64,000 nt of DNA from Pelagimonas sp050633425 (GCF_050633425.1 NZ_JBOEGM010000008.1:434001-498000); one strand, 5' to 3'. Numbered from the stretch's first letter, positions 24,326 through 33,150 are shown. The notes: a model not told the origin generated them from the sequence alone. Made by a program: numbers and translations.

Positions 24326-24586
24326 ATGAACGTCAAAGACCAAGTGATCGCAATTGTTGCTGAGCAGGCGCTCCTTGAGCCAAGCGACGTGACACTCGAC
24401 AGCACGCTGGACGATCTGGGGATCGACAGCCTCGGCCTTGTCGAAGCGATTTTCGCCATCGAAGAAACCTTCGATATATCAGTACCTTTCAACGCAAATG
24501 ACCCAAGCGAAAGCGACTTTGACATCTCATCGGTGGCCAAAATCATCGCAGGCATCGAAAAGCTGAAAGCCGAGCAATCGTCGTGA
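24326..24586 (+). CDS. Acyl carrier protein, specialised
   Basis: 86-residue four-helix carrier with the phosphopantetheine site GIDSLGLVE (Ser35). The acidic insert NDPSESDFDISS between helices II and III sets it apart from the housekeeping AcpP of fatty acid synthesis. Its stop overlaps the downstream ketosynthase start by 4 bp (GTGA). Next to lpxD it may supply an unusual acyl chain for lipid A, as AcpXL does in rhizobia, but the sequence alone does not show this. Confidence 0.88.
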   Translation: MNVKDQVIAIVAEQALLEPSDVTLDSTLDDLGIDSLGLVEAIFAIEETFDISVPFNANDPSESDFDISSVAKIIAGIEKLKAEQSS

Positions 24587-25791
24587 AACGTGTTGTTATC
24601 ACCGGAGCAGGAACCATCAATGCTCTGGGCTGTGACGTGCCAAGCACGCTGGCAGCCATGCGCGACGGCCAATGCGGCATTGGCCCGCTCGACTTCCAGG
24701 ACGTTGATCGTTTGGCGATCAAGATCGGTGGTCAGGTGCAGGGCTATGATCCCAAAAACCATTTTAACCGCCAACAACTGTCCCTCTATGACCGCTTTAC
24801 CCAGTTCACATTGCTGGCGGCGCGTCAGGCTATGGCGCAATCGGGCATCGAATTTCACGGCGAACTGGCCGACCGCTCCGGGGTTATTCTCGGCAATTCC
24901 GGCGGCGGGTTGACCACACAGGATGAAAACTTCCGCGCCGTCTACGAGGATGGTAAAAACCGGGTGCATCCCTTTGTTGTTCCTAAACTCATGAACAATG
25001 CCGCCGCCAGCCATGTCAGCATGGAATTTAACCTTCGCGGCCCGACCTTTACGGTCTCAACTGCCTGTGCCAGCTCGAATCACGCCATGGGGCAGGCCTA
25101 TCAAATGGTGCGCTCGGGCATGGCGCCTGCGATGATCACCGGCGGTTCCGAAGCGATGTTGTGTTTTGGCGGCGTCAAAGCCTGGGAAGGTCTGCGCGTC
25201 ATGTCCAAAGACGCCTGCCGCCCGTTTTCGGCCACCCGCAACGGCATGGTTCAGGGCGAGGGAGCCGGTGTCTTTGTGTTCGAAGACTATGACCACGCCC
25301 ATGCGCGGGGGGCTGACATTCTTGCCGAAGTTGTTGGATTCGCCATGAGTTCCGATGCGGCCGATATCGTTATGCCCTCCAAGGCTGGCGCGGCGCGGGC
25401 CATTGCTGGGGCGCTCAAAGATGGCAATATCGACAAGGAACGTGTCGGCTATATCAATGCTCATGGCACCGGCACCGCAGCCAATGACAAAACTGAATGC
25501 GCCGCTGTTGCAGATGTGTTTGGCGCCCATGCCGACAATCTGATGATCTCATCGACCAAATCTATGCATGGCCATTTGATCGGCGGCACGGGCGCGGTAG
25601 AGCTTTTGGCCTGTCTCATGGCCCTGCGTGACGGGGTTATCGCCCCGACCATCAATTACGAAGAGGCCGATCCCGAATGTGCGCTGGATGTTGTCCCCAA
25701 CCAAGCCCGCGATGCCGAGGTTGATGTGGTCATGTCCAATGCCTTCGCCTTTGGCGGCTTGAATGCGGTGATGGCTCTGGCGCGGCCCTAG
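24583..25791 (+). CDS. Beta-ketoacyl-ACP synthase II type condensing enzyme
   Basis: 402-residue thiolase-fold condensing enzyme that elongates acyl-ACP. Catalytic triad: Cys162 in STACASSNHA, His in INAHGTGTAAND, and His in KSMHGHLIGGTGAVE. The GTG start overlaps the acyl carrier protein stop, implying coupled translation, and this pairing argues for a dedicated partner rather than the housekeeping FabF. The gene ends the lpxD-acp-kas cluster. Confidence 0.92.
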   Translation: MKRVVITGAGTINALGCDVPSTLAAMRDGQCGIGPLDFQDVDRLAIKIGGQVQGYDPKNHFNRQQLSLYDRFTQFTLLAARQAMAQSGIEFHGELADRSGVILGNSGGGLTTQDENFRAVYEDGKNRVHPFVVPKLMNNAAASHVSMEFNLRGPTFTVSTACASSNHAMGQAYQMVRSGMAPAMITGGSEAMLCFGGVKAWEGLRVMSKDACRPFSATRNGMVQGEGAGVFVFEDYDHAHARGADILAEVVGFAMSSDAADIVMPSKAGAARAIAGALKDGNIDKERVGYINAHGTGTAANDKTECAAVADVFGAHADNLMISSTKSMHGHLIGGTGAVELLACLMALRDGVIAPTINYEEADPECALDVVPNQARDAEVDVVMSNAFAFGGLNAVMALARP

Positions 25792-25888
25792 TGTCCAGAC
25801 CCCGAGTTAGCCAACTCCACCTTTGCTCATCGCAGTTGCATTGGGCGGCAAATAGCGCGTTTCGGCCCCTTTTTTCAAACCGTTAAGC

Positions 25889-26023
25889 ACATTCCCCAAT
25901 CTCCCCCAAACTCGGGGTGTTTTGTACAGATTGCCAGAATCACCTCGAAAACTGAGGCAGTTTGGCCCCTAAGCAATCTCCCCCAAACGCAGAGGGTTTT
26001 GTACCAATTGCCTCGGGGAATGT
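25889..26023. repeat. Pair of 39-bp direct repeats inside a 9-bp inverted repeat
   Basis: 25897-25935 and 25974-26012 are 39-bp direct repeats identical at 33 positions, both starting CAATCTCCCCCAAAC and ending ATTGCC. They are bracketed by ACATTCCCC (25889-25897) and GGGGAATGT (26015-26023). The stretch lies in the 340-bp gap between the ketosynthase and mnmA. It holds no gene I can support. It might be a small non-autonomous element, a regulatory repeat or a structured RNA. Confidence 0.55.
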
Positions 26024-26093
26024 TGCGCGTGCGCTTGGGTGACACTGTGGTAACCCAGCGGGCGTTGCGCCAAAGGTGTCATTCACAGGGGCA

Positions 26094-26120
26094 GAGTAGA
26101 CACGTATAACGTGTCTACTC
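26094..26120. other. Perfect 27-bp palindrome downstream of mnmA
   Basis: GAGTAGACACGT-ata-ACGTGTCTACTC: 12-bp perfect arms with a 3-base centre, 11 bp past the mnmA stop. There is no T-run on either side, so it is either a T-less terminator or stabilising hairpin, or a protein-binding site. Confidence 0.6.
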
Positions 26121-26131
26121 AACGTGGCGTT

Positions 26132-27274
26132 TTACTTCCCGCGCCAAATCCAGCCGCCGCCAAAAATACGAGAGCTGTCCGTATCATAGAAGACGCAGGC
26201 CTGACCGGGGCTGACGCCTTCTTCGGGGGTGAAAAGCTCAACCTCGGCTTCGGTATCCGAAATAGGCCGAATGATGGCCTCCCGTGGGGGGCGGGTTGAT
26301 CGCACTTTGACCGCCACATGCCATTCGGGGCGTGACGTAAAAGGTTCGTCCCCTAACCAGTTGATTTCTCTAACAGGAATCGTTCTGGTCGACAGCATGC
26401 TTTTGGGGCCAACAACCACCTGTTTGGCGTCCACATCCAGACGGACCACATATAATGGGTCCGCCAGCCCGCCAATCCCAAGGCCTCGGCGTTGTCCAAT
26501 CGTATAATGAATCACACCATTGTGCTGGCCCAACACTCGGCCATCCGCATGCACGATTTCACCCGGTTCCGCCGCGCCGGGGCGCAGTTTTTCGATCACA
26601 CCGGCATAATTCCCATCGGGAACAAAGCAAATGTCCTGACTGTCCGGCTTATCCGCCACCGCCAGCCCATATTTCGCCGCCAGTTCACGCGTGGCATCCT
26701 TGGAAGGCAAATGCCCCAAAGGGAACCGCAGATAATCGAGCTGATCAGGCGTGGTCGAGAATAAGAAATAGCTCTGATCGCGATTCGCATCCGCCGCCGA
26801 ATGCAACTGCGCGCCGTTTGCGCCCATTTTGCGCTGAATGTAGTGGCCCGTGGCCATGCAATCGGCGTCCAGATCTTTGGCCGTTTCCAAAAGATCCTTA
26901 AATTTGACTCTTTCATTGCAGCGAATACAGGGCACCGGAGTGGCCCCGCCAAGGTAGCTATCGGCGAATTCTTCGATCACGGCTTCTTGGAAAATGTTCT
27001 CATAATCCAAGACGTAATGCGGGAAATTCATCTCTTCTGCGACGCGGCGCGCATCGTGAATATCAATGCCTGCGCAACAGGCCCCTTTTTTGGCTAAAGC
27101 TGCACCATGGTCATATAATTGGAGGGTTACGCCCACCACATCATAGCCCTCATCCTTGAGCATGGCGGCCACGACGGAGCTGTCGACACCGCCTGACATG
27201 GCGACAACGACGCGGGTTTCCGAAGGGGGCTTGGGCAGGCCCAGCGAGTTGAGCGGGCTTGGATCGAGGGGCAT
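26132..27274 (-). CDS. mnmA: tRNA-specific 2-thiouridylase MnmA
   Basis: Thiolates U34 of tRNAs for Lys, Glu and Gln. 380 residues. The ATP-pyrophosphatase P-loop SGGVDSSV is near residue 26, the catalytic cysteines are in VPCIRCNE (near 117) and DSQDICFVPDG (near 210), and the C-terminal beta-barrel domain ends SPGQACVFYD. The ATG at 27274 has AGGAG seven bases upstream, giving an alphaproteobacterial-type N-terminal extension before the P-loop. Convergent with the lpxD cluster across the repeat-bearing gap. Confidence 0.95.
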   Translation of the reverse strand: MPLDPSPLNSLGLPKPPSETRVVVAMSGGVDSSVVAAMLKDEGYDVVGVTLQLYDHGAALAKKGACCAGIDIHDARRVAEEMNFPHYVLDYENIFQEAVIEEFADSYLGGATPVPCIRCNERVKFKDLLETAKDLDADCMATGHYIQRKMGANGAQLHSAADANRDQSYFLFSTTPDQLDYLRFPLGHLPSKDATRELAAKYGLAVADKPDSQDICFVPDGNYAGVIEKLRPGAAEPGEIVHADGRVLGQHNGVIHYTIGQRRGLGIGGLADPLYVVRLDVDAKQVVVGPKSMLSTRTIPVREINWLGDEPFTSRPEWHVAVKVRSTRPPREAIIRPISDTEAEVELFTPEEGVSPGQACVFYDTDSSRIFGGGWIWRGK

Positions 27275-27396
27275 TACGATTCTCCTGAAGACGCACAAGA
27301 ATATAGGAAAAATCGAACTACTCTCAAGGGGCAGCTTTAGCCCCCGTTAAACTGCTCATGTCTTGATGACCTTAAATCGAGACTTGGAGTACAACA

Positions 27397-27675
27397 ATGT
27401 TTCTCAAAAAGATTGAGGGGCCGCGCGCAGTTAAGCTTCCGGATGGCAGCATGATGACACGCGCCGATCTGCCTCCCGCAGAAACGCGCCGCTGGGTGGC
27501 GTCCCGCAAGGCATCTGTGGTAAAAGCAGTGCAATGTGGACTTTTGACACCAGATCAGGCGCAAGATCGCTATGGCTTGAGCGAAGAAGAGCTATTGGAA
27601 TGGGTGCGTGCGGCAACCGAATACGGCGAAGACGCGCTCAAAGTGACGCGGGTACAGAAATATCGGCAACCATAG
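27397..27675 (+). CDS. sciP: SciP-like CtrA inhibitory protein (DUF1153)
   Basis: 92-residue helix-turn-helix protein of family DUF1153, which includes Caulobacter SciP (about 93 aa), a protein that binds CtrA and blocks its activation of target genes. Conserved stretches: GPRAVKLPDGS, MTRADLPPAETRRWVASRKA, and the helix pair LLTPDQAQDRYGLSEEELLEW. It lies directly upstream of ctrA with a 92-bp gap, which supports the functional link. Confidence 0.9.
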   Translation: MFLKKIEGPRAVKLPDGSMMTRADLPPAETRRWVASRKASVVKAVQCGLLTPDQAQDRYGLSEEELLEWVRAATEYGEDALKVTRVQKYRQP

Positions 27676-27712
27676 GTAGAATTTCGCAAGATCTGATCTA
27701 TGTTAGTGGCGC

Positions 27713-27743
27713 GTTAACCTTTTTCTCTCAGAGTATTCTTAAC
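27713..27743 (+). promoter_or_regulatory. TTAA half-sites upstream of ctrA
   Basis: GTTAACC (27713-27719) and CTTAAC (27738-27743) lie in the short sciP-ctrA gap. CtrA recognises TTAA pairs 7 bp apart; here the spacing is wider, so at best these are half-sites for autoregulation. Confidence 0.25.
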
Positions 27744-27767
27744 ACGTACTAATTTTGGAGACAGCAC

Positions 27768-28484
27768 ATGCGAATTCTTTTGGTGGAGGACGATCCGACA
27801 ACCTCCAAGAGCATCGAATTGATGCTGAGCCATGCAAACCTAAACGTCTATTCGACGGATCTGGGCGAGGAAGGTATCGACCTCGCCAAGCTCTATGATT
27901 ACGACTTGATCCTTCTGGATCTGAACTTGCCCGATATTAATGGGCACGAAGTTCTACGGCAGTTGCGAGTGGCTCGGATCGAAACACCGATCCTGATTTT
28001 GTCTGGTGATGACGATACCCAAAGTAAAATCAAGGGTTTCGGCTTTGGCGCAGATGACTATATGACCAAACCCTTTCACAGGGATGAATTGGTCGCACGC
28101 ATCCACGCGATCATCCGACGCTCCAAAGGGCATTCGCAGTCTATCATTCGGACCGGCAAGATTTCCGTCAATCTTGACGCCAAAACCGTTGAGGTTGCAG
28201 GCAAGCCTGTACATCTGACTGGCAAAGAATACCAAATGCTGGAGCTGTTGAGCCTGCGCAAGGGCACAACACTCACCAAAGAGATGTTCTTGAACCATCT
28301 TTACGGCGGCATGGATGAGCCTGAACTTAAAATCATCGACGTGTTTATCTGTAAGCTTCGCAAGAAACTCTCGGAAGCGACAGGGGATGACAACTATATC
28401 GAAACTGTTTGGGGCCGTGGTTATGTTCTGCGCGACCCAGAGCCTTCGATGGATGAGACCAAGGCGATTGCCGCCAACGCCTGA
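27768..28484 (+). CDS. ctrA: Cell-cycle response regulator CtrA
   Basis: 238-residue OmpR-family master regulator of alphaproteobacteria; in roseobacters it controls motility, gene-transfer agents and division-linked genes. The receiver domain has Glu7/Asp8, phospho-acceptor Asp51 (ILLDLNLPD) and Lys in DDYMTKPF; the winged helix has LTGKEYQMLELLSLRKG and KLRKKLSEATGDDNYIETVW. The start follows GGAGACAGCAC. The C-terminus ends ANA rather than the AA that marks Caulobacter CtrA for ClpXP. Confidence 0.95.
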   Translation: MRILLVEDDPTTSKSIELMLSHANLNVYSTDLGEEGIDLAKLYDYDLILLDLNLPDINGHEVLRQLRVARIETPILILSGDDDTQSKIKGFGFGADDYMTKPFHRDELVARIHAIIRRSKGHSQSIIRTGKISVNLDAKTVEVAGKPVHLTGKEYQMLELLSLRKGTTLTKEMFLNHLYGGMDEPELKIIDVFICKLRKKLSEATGDDNYIETVWGRGYVLRDPEPSMDETKAIAANA

Positions 28485-28558
28485 TTTCAGGCGCTGGACC
28501 TCTGCCTCGTGCATGCCTATCACAGTGTTTGTGAACGCGTGACCAAAGGGGCAAGGCG

Positions 28559-30673
28559 ATGTCTGCAACACCGCTAGAGATGCTGAACGAAACAGAAGCG
28601 CGCGCCGAATTGGCGCGCCTTTCTGCTATTCTGGCGAAAGCAAACCGAGACTACCACGGACTCGATACGCCTGAGTTGTCAGATGCAGAATATGATGAAT
28701 TAAAACGTCGAAATTCTGCAATAGAAGAGCGATTCCCCAATTTAACAAGGTCTGACAGCGCAAGTCATCAGATCGGGGCAGCTCCTGTTGATGGGTTTGG
28801 CAAAATCCAGCACGCCGTCCGCATGTTGTCTCTCTCTAATGCCTTTGACGACAACGATGTGTTTGATTTCGACGAGTCCATTCGCCGTTACCTTGGGCTA
28901 AGCGACGAAGCCGAATTACCCTATACGGCGGAACCTAAGATTGACGGGTTGTCTTTGTCGTTGCGCTATGAAGAGGGCCAATTGACTCAAGCCGCCACCC
29001 GCGGTGATGGGAGTATCGGAGAGAACGTGACGGAAAACGCTCGGACGATTTCCGATATTCCGCATGTGTTAGAAAACGCGCCTAAAGTGTTGGAAGTGCG
29101 CGGCGAAGTTTATATGAGCCACGCGGATTTTGCAGAATTAAACACACGACAAGAGGCCCGTGGCGGCAAAATCTTCGCAAATCCACGCAATGCGGCAGCC
29201 GGATCATTGCGCCAGTTAGATGCCGAAATCACCCGGAGCCGACCGTTACGGTTCTTTGCCTACAGTTGGGGCGAGTTGTCTGAGCCGATTGGTGAAACGC
29301 AACAGGAAGCCGTAGGTCGTCTCCTGGAATTGGGGTTTCAAACCAACCCATTGACCAAATTATGTAATGATCCTGAAAAACTGATAGCTCACTATCGCAC
29401 GATTGAAGATCAACGCGCCACCTTAGGCTACGATATTGATGGCGTTGTTTACAAAGTGAACGACTTGGCGCTGCAATCGCGCCTTGGATTTAGGTCCACA
29501 ACGCCAAGATGGGCGATTGCGCATAAGTTTCCGGCGGAACTGGCTTGGACAAGGCTCGAGGCCGTCGATATTCAGGTCGGTCGCACAGGAGCACTTTCTC
29601 CTGTTGCGCGATTGGCACCGGTTACCGTCGGCGGAGTTGTCGTCTCCAACGCAACGTTGCACAACGAAGATTACATCGCGGGTCAAGATTCTCAGGGAAA
29701 CGACATTCGCGATGGGAAAGATATCCGGGTCGGTGATTGGGTGCAGGTCTACCGTGCCGGAGATGTGATCCCCAAAATCGCAGATGTCGATTTGTCCAAA
29801 CGTGTCAACGGAGCTCTTCCGTTTGAATTTCCGACCAAATGCCCGGAATGTGGCTCTGATGCCGTCCGAGACGACGGCGATGCGGTTCGACGCTGTTCGG
29901 GCGGAATGATATGCCCAGCCCAAATTGTTGAACGGCTAAAGCATTTTGTGTCGCGATCTGTTTTTGACATTGACGGGTTGGGGGCCAAGCAGGTCGAACA
30001 ATTTCATATTGATGGTTGGGTTCATGAACCGGCGGATATCTTCACTTTGGAAGATCGGTTTGGCACTGGGATACAACAACTCAAAAACCGCGAAGGCTGG
30101 GGTGAAAAGTCCGCGCTGAACCTTTTCAAGGCTATTCAAGAGCGGCGGAAAATTCCGTTGGGACGATTCATTTTTTCGCTCGGAATTCGCAATGTTGGAG
30201 AAACGGCGTCTAATTTGTTAGCGAGGCATTACGGGTCATGGGCAAAATTTGAGCAGGCTATGGTCGATGCAAAAGATCCAGAAAACCCTGCCTGGGAAGA
30301 CGTGTTGTCTATTGATGGCGTGGGGCAGATTATGGCGCACTCTTTGGTGACGGCCATGAACCAACCTGCCGAACGTGCATCAATTGACCGATTGGTTGCG
30401 CATTTAGATATTCAGGAGGCTGCAAAGCCAGACACTGAAGGAAGCCCTGTGGCAGGAAAAACCGTTGTATTTACCGGATCGCTTGAGAAAATGACCCGTG
30501 CCGAGGCGAAAGCCCGCGCAGAGGCTTTGGGGGCAAAAGTGTCGGGATCGGTGTCCAAGAAAACGGATATCGTTGTTGCCGGGCCTGGTGCGGGGAGCAA
30601 GGAGAAAAAGGCAGTTGAATTGGGGCTGATGGTGCTGGACGAAGATGCTTGGCTGGAGTTGATCGCAACATGA
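28559..30673 (+). CDS. ligA: NAD-dependent DNA ligase LigA
   Basis: 704 residues, normal for the family. Joins nicks at the end of replication and repair. Order of domains: Ia (YHGLDTPELSDAEYDELKR), adenylation domain with lysine in AEPKIDGLSLSLRY (near residue 125), OB fold, zinc finger (CPECGSDAVRD...CSGGMICPA), helix-hairpin-helix repeats and a C-terminal BRCT domain (GKTVVFTGSLEKMTRAEAKA). Overlaps recG by 4 bp (ATGA). Confidence 0.96.
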   Translation: MSATPLEMLNETEARAELARLSAILAKANRDYHGLDTPELSDAEYDELKRRNSAIEERFPNLTRSDSASHQIGAAPVDGFGKIQHAVRMLSLSNAFDDNDVFDFDESIRRYLGLSDEAELPYTAEPKIDGLSLSLRYEEGQLTQAATRGDGSIGENVTENARTISDIPHVLENAPKVLEVRGEVYMSHADFAELNTRQEARGGKIFANPRNAAAGSLRQLDAEITRSRPLRFFAYSWGELSEPIGETQQEAVGRLLELGFQTNPLTKLCNDPEKLIAHYRTIEDQRATLGYDIDGVVYKVNDLALQSRLGFRSTTPRWAIAHKFPAELAWTRLEAVDIQVGRTGALSPVARLAPVTVGGVVVSNATLHNEDYIAGQDSQGNDIRDGKDIRVGDWVQVYRAGDVIPKIADVDLSKRVNGALPFEFPTKCPECGSDAVRDDGDAVRRCSGGMICPAQIVERLKHFVSRSVFDIDGLGAKQVEQFHIDGWVHEPADIFTLEDRFGTGIQQLKNREGWGEKSALNLFKAIQERRKIPLGRFIFSLGIRNVGETASNLLARHYGSWAKFEQAMVDAKDPENPAWEDVLSIDGVGQIMAHSLVTAMNQPAERASIDRLVAHLDIQEAAKPDTEGSPVAGKTVVFTGSLEKMTRAEAKARAEALGAKVSGSVSKKTDIVVAGPGAGSKEKKAVELGLMVLDEDAWLELIAT

Positions 30674-32760
30674 GCGGGCGCCCCGAGGTTCTTTGGCCTT
30701 TGTTTGCCGATCTCAAGGGGCTTGATGGCATTGGCCCTAAAACGGCCCAGATTTTTGAGCAACTGGATATCCATGCGCCTCGCGATCTGTTGTTCACCTT
30801 GCCGCATTCTGGCATCGACCGCCAAGTTCGGGCCTCGGTTTTAGATGCCGATTTACCCGGTGTGGCCACTGTTATCGCGCAGATCGGTGACCATCGCCCG
30901 GCGCGTAACCGTGGCGGTGCGTACCGAATTGAAGCGACGGATAATAATACACGCTTTCAATTGGTATTTTTCCATGGTCGGAGTGATTATCTGAACAAAG
31001 TTTTGCCGAAAGGATCCACAAAACTTGTGTCTGGAAAGGTGGAATTATTTGATAACGTTCCACAAATGGTTCATCCCGACCATATTGTCGATCCAGAAGC
31101 GGCCGACACCCTGCCTCAGTATGAGCCGGTCTATCCGCTCACCTCTGGGGTCACTCAAAAACTTATGGTGCGCGCCATGCGGGATGCCCTTTCTCGCGTA
31201 CCCAATTTGCCCGAGTGGATTGACGCGTCGCAGCTCAAACATGAAGACTGGCCAAGCTGGTCTGACGCAATGTTCCATGTTCACAACCCGGATGACGCAG
31301 GTGATCTTGCTCCGACGGCCTTAAATCGTGCGCGCTTGGCCTATGATGAATTGATGGCGCATCAATTGACTTTGGCATTGGCGCGCGCTGTGCAGCGAAA
31401 ATCAAAAGGCGTTGAAACCAGCGGCACCGGAGTTTTGCGGGCCCGTGTTCTAGGTAACTTGCCGTATACGCCGACGGGCGCGCAACTGCGAGCAATGGAA
31501 GAAATTGCATCGGATATGGCACTGCCGGAAAAGATGAACCGGCTGTTGCAAGGTGATGTCGGTGCTGGAAAAACGCTCGTTGCGTTCATGGCGTTATTAG
31601 TCGCTGTCGAAGCTGGGGGGCAGGGGGTGATGATGGCCCCAACCGGCATTTTGGCTCAGCAACACTTGGAAGGTTTACAGCCCTTGGCAGAGGAAGCTGG
31701 GGTCGTTTTGGAGTTGTTAACCGGGCGAGACAAAGGGAGTGAGCGGCAAGCCAAGCTAAAAGCCTTGGAACGCGGGGATATTCAGATTTTGGTTGGAACC
31801 CATGCGGTGTTCCAAAAGGACGTGGCGTTTAACGATTTGAGGCTAGCTGTTGTAGATGAGCAGCATCGGTTTGGTGTGCGGCAACGTTTGGAACTGGGCC
31901 AGAAAGGCAAGGGGGCGGATGTGTTGGTGATGACCGCCACGCCCATCCCGCGATCGCTCGCTTTGGCTCAATATGGTGACATGGATGTGTCCGTTCTGGA
32001 CGAAAAACCGCCAGGTCGAAAACCGATAAAGACCGCGCTGATTTCGACGGAACGTCTTGACGAAGTTATCGGGCATATGCGCAGGGCCGTTGATGAGGGA
32101 CGCCAAGCCTATTGGGTCTGCCCCTTGGTTGAGGAAAGCGAAAACAGTGATTTGATCGCGGCAGAAGCCCGATTTCAAAAGCTGCGTGCGGCGCTCGGCG
32201 ACGACAATGTCGGTTTGGTTCACGGCCAGTTGCCGCCCGCGGAAAAAGACGCCGCGATGGCTGCATTCGTGTCTGGAAAGACATCTGTTTTGGTGGCGAC
32301 AACTGTGATTGAGGTCGGGGTAAACGTGCCCAATGCCACGATCATGGTGATTGAACGCGCGGAAACCTTTGGTTTGGCACAGTTACATCAGTTGCGTGGT
32401 CGTGTCGGGCGCGGAAGCGCAGAATCGACATGTTTGCTTATGTACCAACCGCCCTTGTCTGAAACAGGTTTACGTCGCTTGACCACGATGAGGGAAACGG
32501 AAGATGGGTTCCGGATTTCTGAAGTGGATCTGGAAATGCGTGGGGCTGGCGATTTGATCGGTGTTGCTCAATCCGGTTTGCCGAGGTTTCGCATCGCCGA
32601 TCTGGAGCGCCAATCTAGCTTGATGGCCATCGCCCAAAGCGACGCCCGCAAGCTTCTCGCTGAAGATCCTGATCTAACCAGCGAGAGAGGCAAAGCCGCC
32701 CGATTGTTGCTTTGGTTGATGCGACAGGATGAGGCCATTGGGTTGATCAGCGTCGGCTAG
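30670..32760 (+). CDS. recG: ATP-dependent DNA helicase RecG
   Basis: Branch-migration helicase that remodels stalled forks and Holliday junctions. 696 residues. The N-terminal wedge/OB domain is followed by helicase motif I GDVGAGKTLVAF, motif II DEQHRFGVRQR, motif III MTATPIPRSLAL, and motifs V-VI (TTVIEVGVNVPNAT, QLRGRVGRG). The ATG overlaps the ligA stop, so translation is coupled; a start seven codons earlier lies inside ligA and is less likely. Confidence 0.96.
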   Translation: MSGRPEVLWPLFADLKGLDGIGPKTAQIFEQLDIHAPRDLLFTLPHSGIDRQVRASVLDADLPGVATVIAQIGDHRPARNRGGAYRIEATDNNTRFQLVFFHGRSDYLNKVLPKGSTKLVSGKVELFDNVPQMVHPDHIVDPEAADTLPQYEPVYPLTSGVTQKLMVRAMRDALSRVPNLPEWIDASQLKHEDWPSWSDAMFHVHNPDDAGDLAPTALNRARLAYDELMAHQLTLALARAVQRKSKGVETSGTGVLRARVLGNLPYTPTGAQLRAMEEIASDMALPEKMNRLLQGDVGAGKTLVAFMALLVAVEAGGQGVMMAPTGILAQQHLEGLQPLAEEAGVVLELLTGRDKGSERQAKLKALERGDIQILVGTHAVFQKDVAFNDLRLAVVDEQHRFGVRQRLELGQKGKGADVLVMTATPIPRSLALAQYGDMDVSVLDEKPPGRKPIKTALISTERLDEVIGHMRRAVDEGRQAYWVCPLVEESENSDLIAAEARFQKLRAALGDDNVGLVHGQLPPAEKDAAMAAFVSGKTSVLVATTVIEVGVNVPNATIMVIERAETFGLAQLHQLRGRVGRGSAESTCLLMYQPPLSETGLRRLTTMRETEDGFRISEVDLEMRGAGDLIGVAQSGLPRFRIADLERQSSLMAIAQSDARKLLAEDPDLTSERGKAARLLLWLMRQDEAIGLISVG

Positions 32761-32780
32761 AGATGCCTGAAACCTTATTT

Positions 32781-32805
32781 GTTCCCCTTTGTTCTCATTT
32801 GGTTC
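32781..32805 (+). promoter_or_regulatory. SOS (LexA) box, GTTC-N7-GTTC, with an extra GTTC
   Basis: GTTC-TCATTTG-GTTC at 32791-32805 is the exact alphaproteobacterial LexA consensus spacing. A third GTTC at 32781 is spaced N6 from it. The site lies 65 bp upstream of a small membrane-protein gene and 30 bp after recG, so SOS control of the small gene is the simplest reading. Confidence 0.65.
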
Positions 32806-32869
32806 TTTACACATGGTTAATTGTGTGAGAACAAAGGTGCAACAAGATGGCGCGAACGGAGGACACACC

Positions 32870-32989
32870 ATGCTGGAGACAGTTAAAACTGCAATGATCC
32901 GACAGCAAAATACACTTTGGAAAGATGGCCTTGGGGCCTTGTGTTTGGTGGTGATCCTTTACGGTGCGTTGCATCTTCCTATGCTTTGA
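32870..32989 (+). CDS. 39-residue single-pass membrane peptide, predicted SOS-induced
   Basis: Small gene preceded by GGAGGACACACC before its ATG. It encodes 39 residues: a charged amphipathic start (MLETVKTAMIRQQNTLWKDG) and one hydrophobic helix (residues about 20-37) ending near the C-terminus. An alphaproteobacterial LexA box lies 65 bp upstream and a rightward terminator at 33114-33150. In Caulobacter the SOS-induced 29-residue membrane protein SidA blocks division; this gene has the same design, but no sequence relation can be claimed. Too short to name. Confidence 0.55.
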   Translation: MLETVKTAMIRQQNTLWKDGLGALCLVVILYGALHLPML

Positions 32990-33113
32990 ATTTCTGCCTG
33001 CGTATTCTCATCCAAGGTTCATGCATCACTGTCCCGATGCCTGCCTGTCCCCTTTTCGGTTTCCTGCCTGTCACCGAGAAATCACCTTGGGTTTTGAATA
33101 AGACGCATGACTT

Positions 33114-33150
33114 GCCGCCACCTCCATCCCCGGAGCGTGGCGGCTTTTTT
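33114..33150 (+). terminator. Rightward terminator after the small SOS gene
   Basis: GCCGCCAC-N15-GTGGCGGC followed by TTTTTTAT. It marks the end of a rightward transcript 125 bp past the 39-aa gene, which otherwise has no downstream gene, and so supports that gene being transcribed. Confidence 0.8.

Noticed and set aside
27713..27743. Canonical CtrA box (TTAA-N7-TTAA) upstream of ctrA
   Set aside because: Only half-sites with wide spacing are present; kept as a weak feature and not as a finding.
33000..33110. Gene between the small SOS peptide and the terminator
   Set aside because: Only short frames with CCTGCCTGT direct repeats; no ribosome-binding site or family resemblance.
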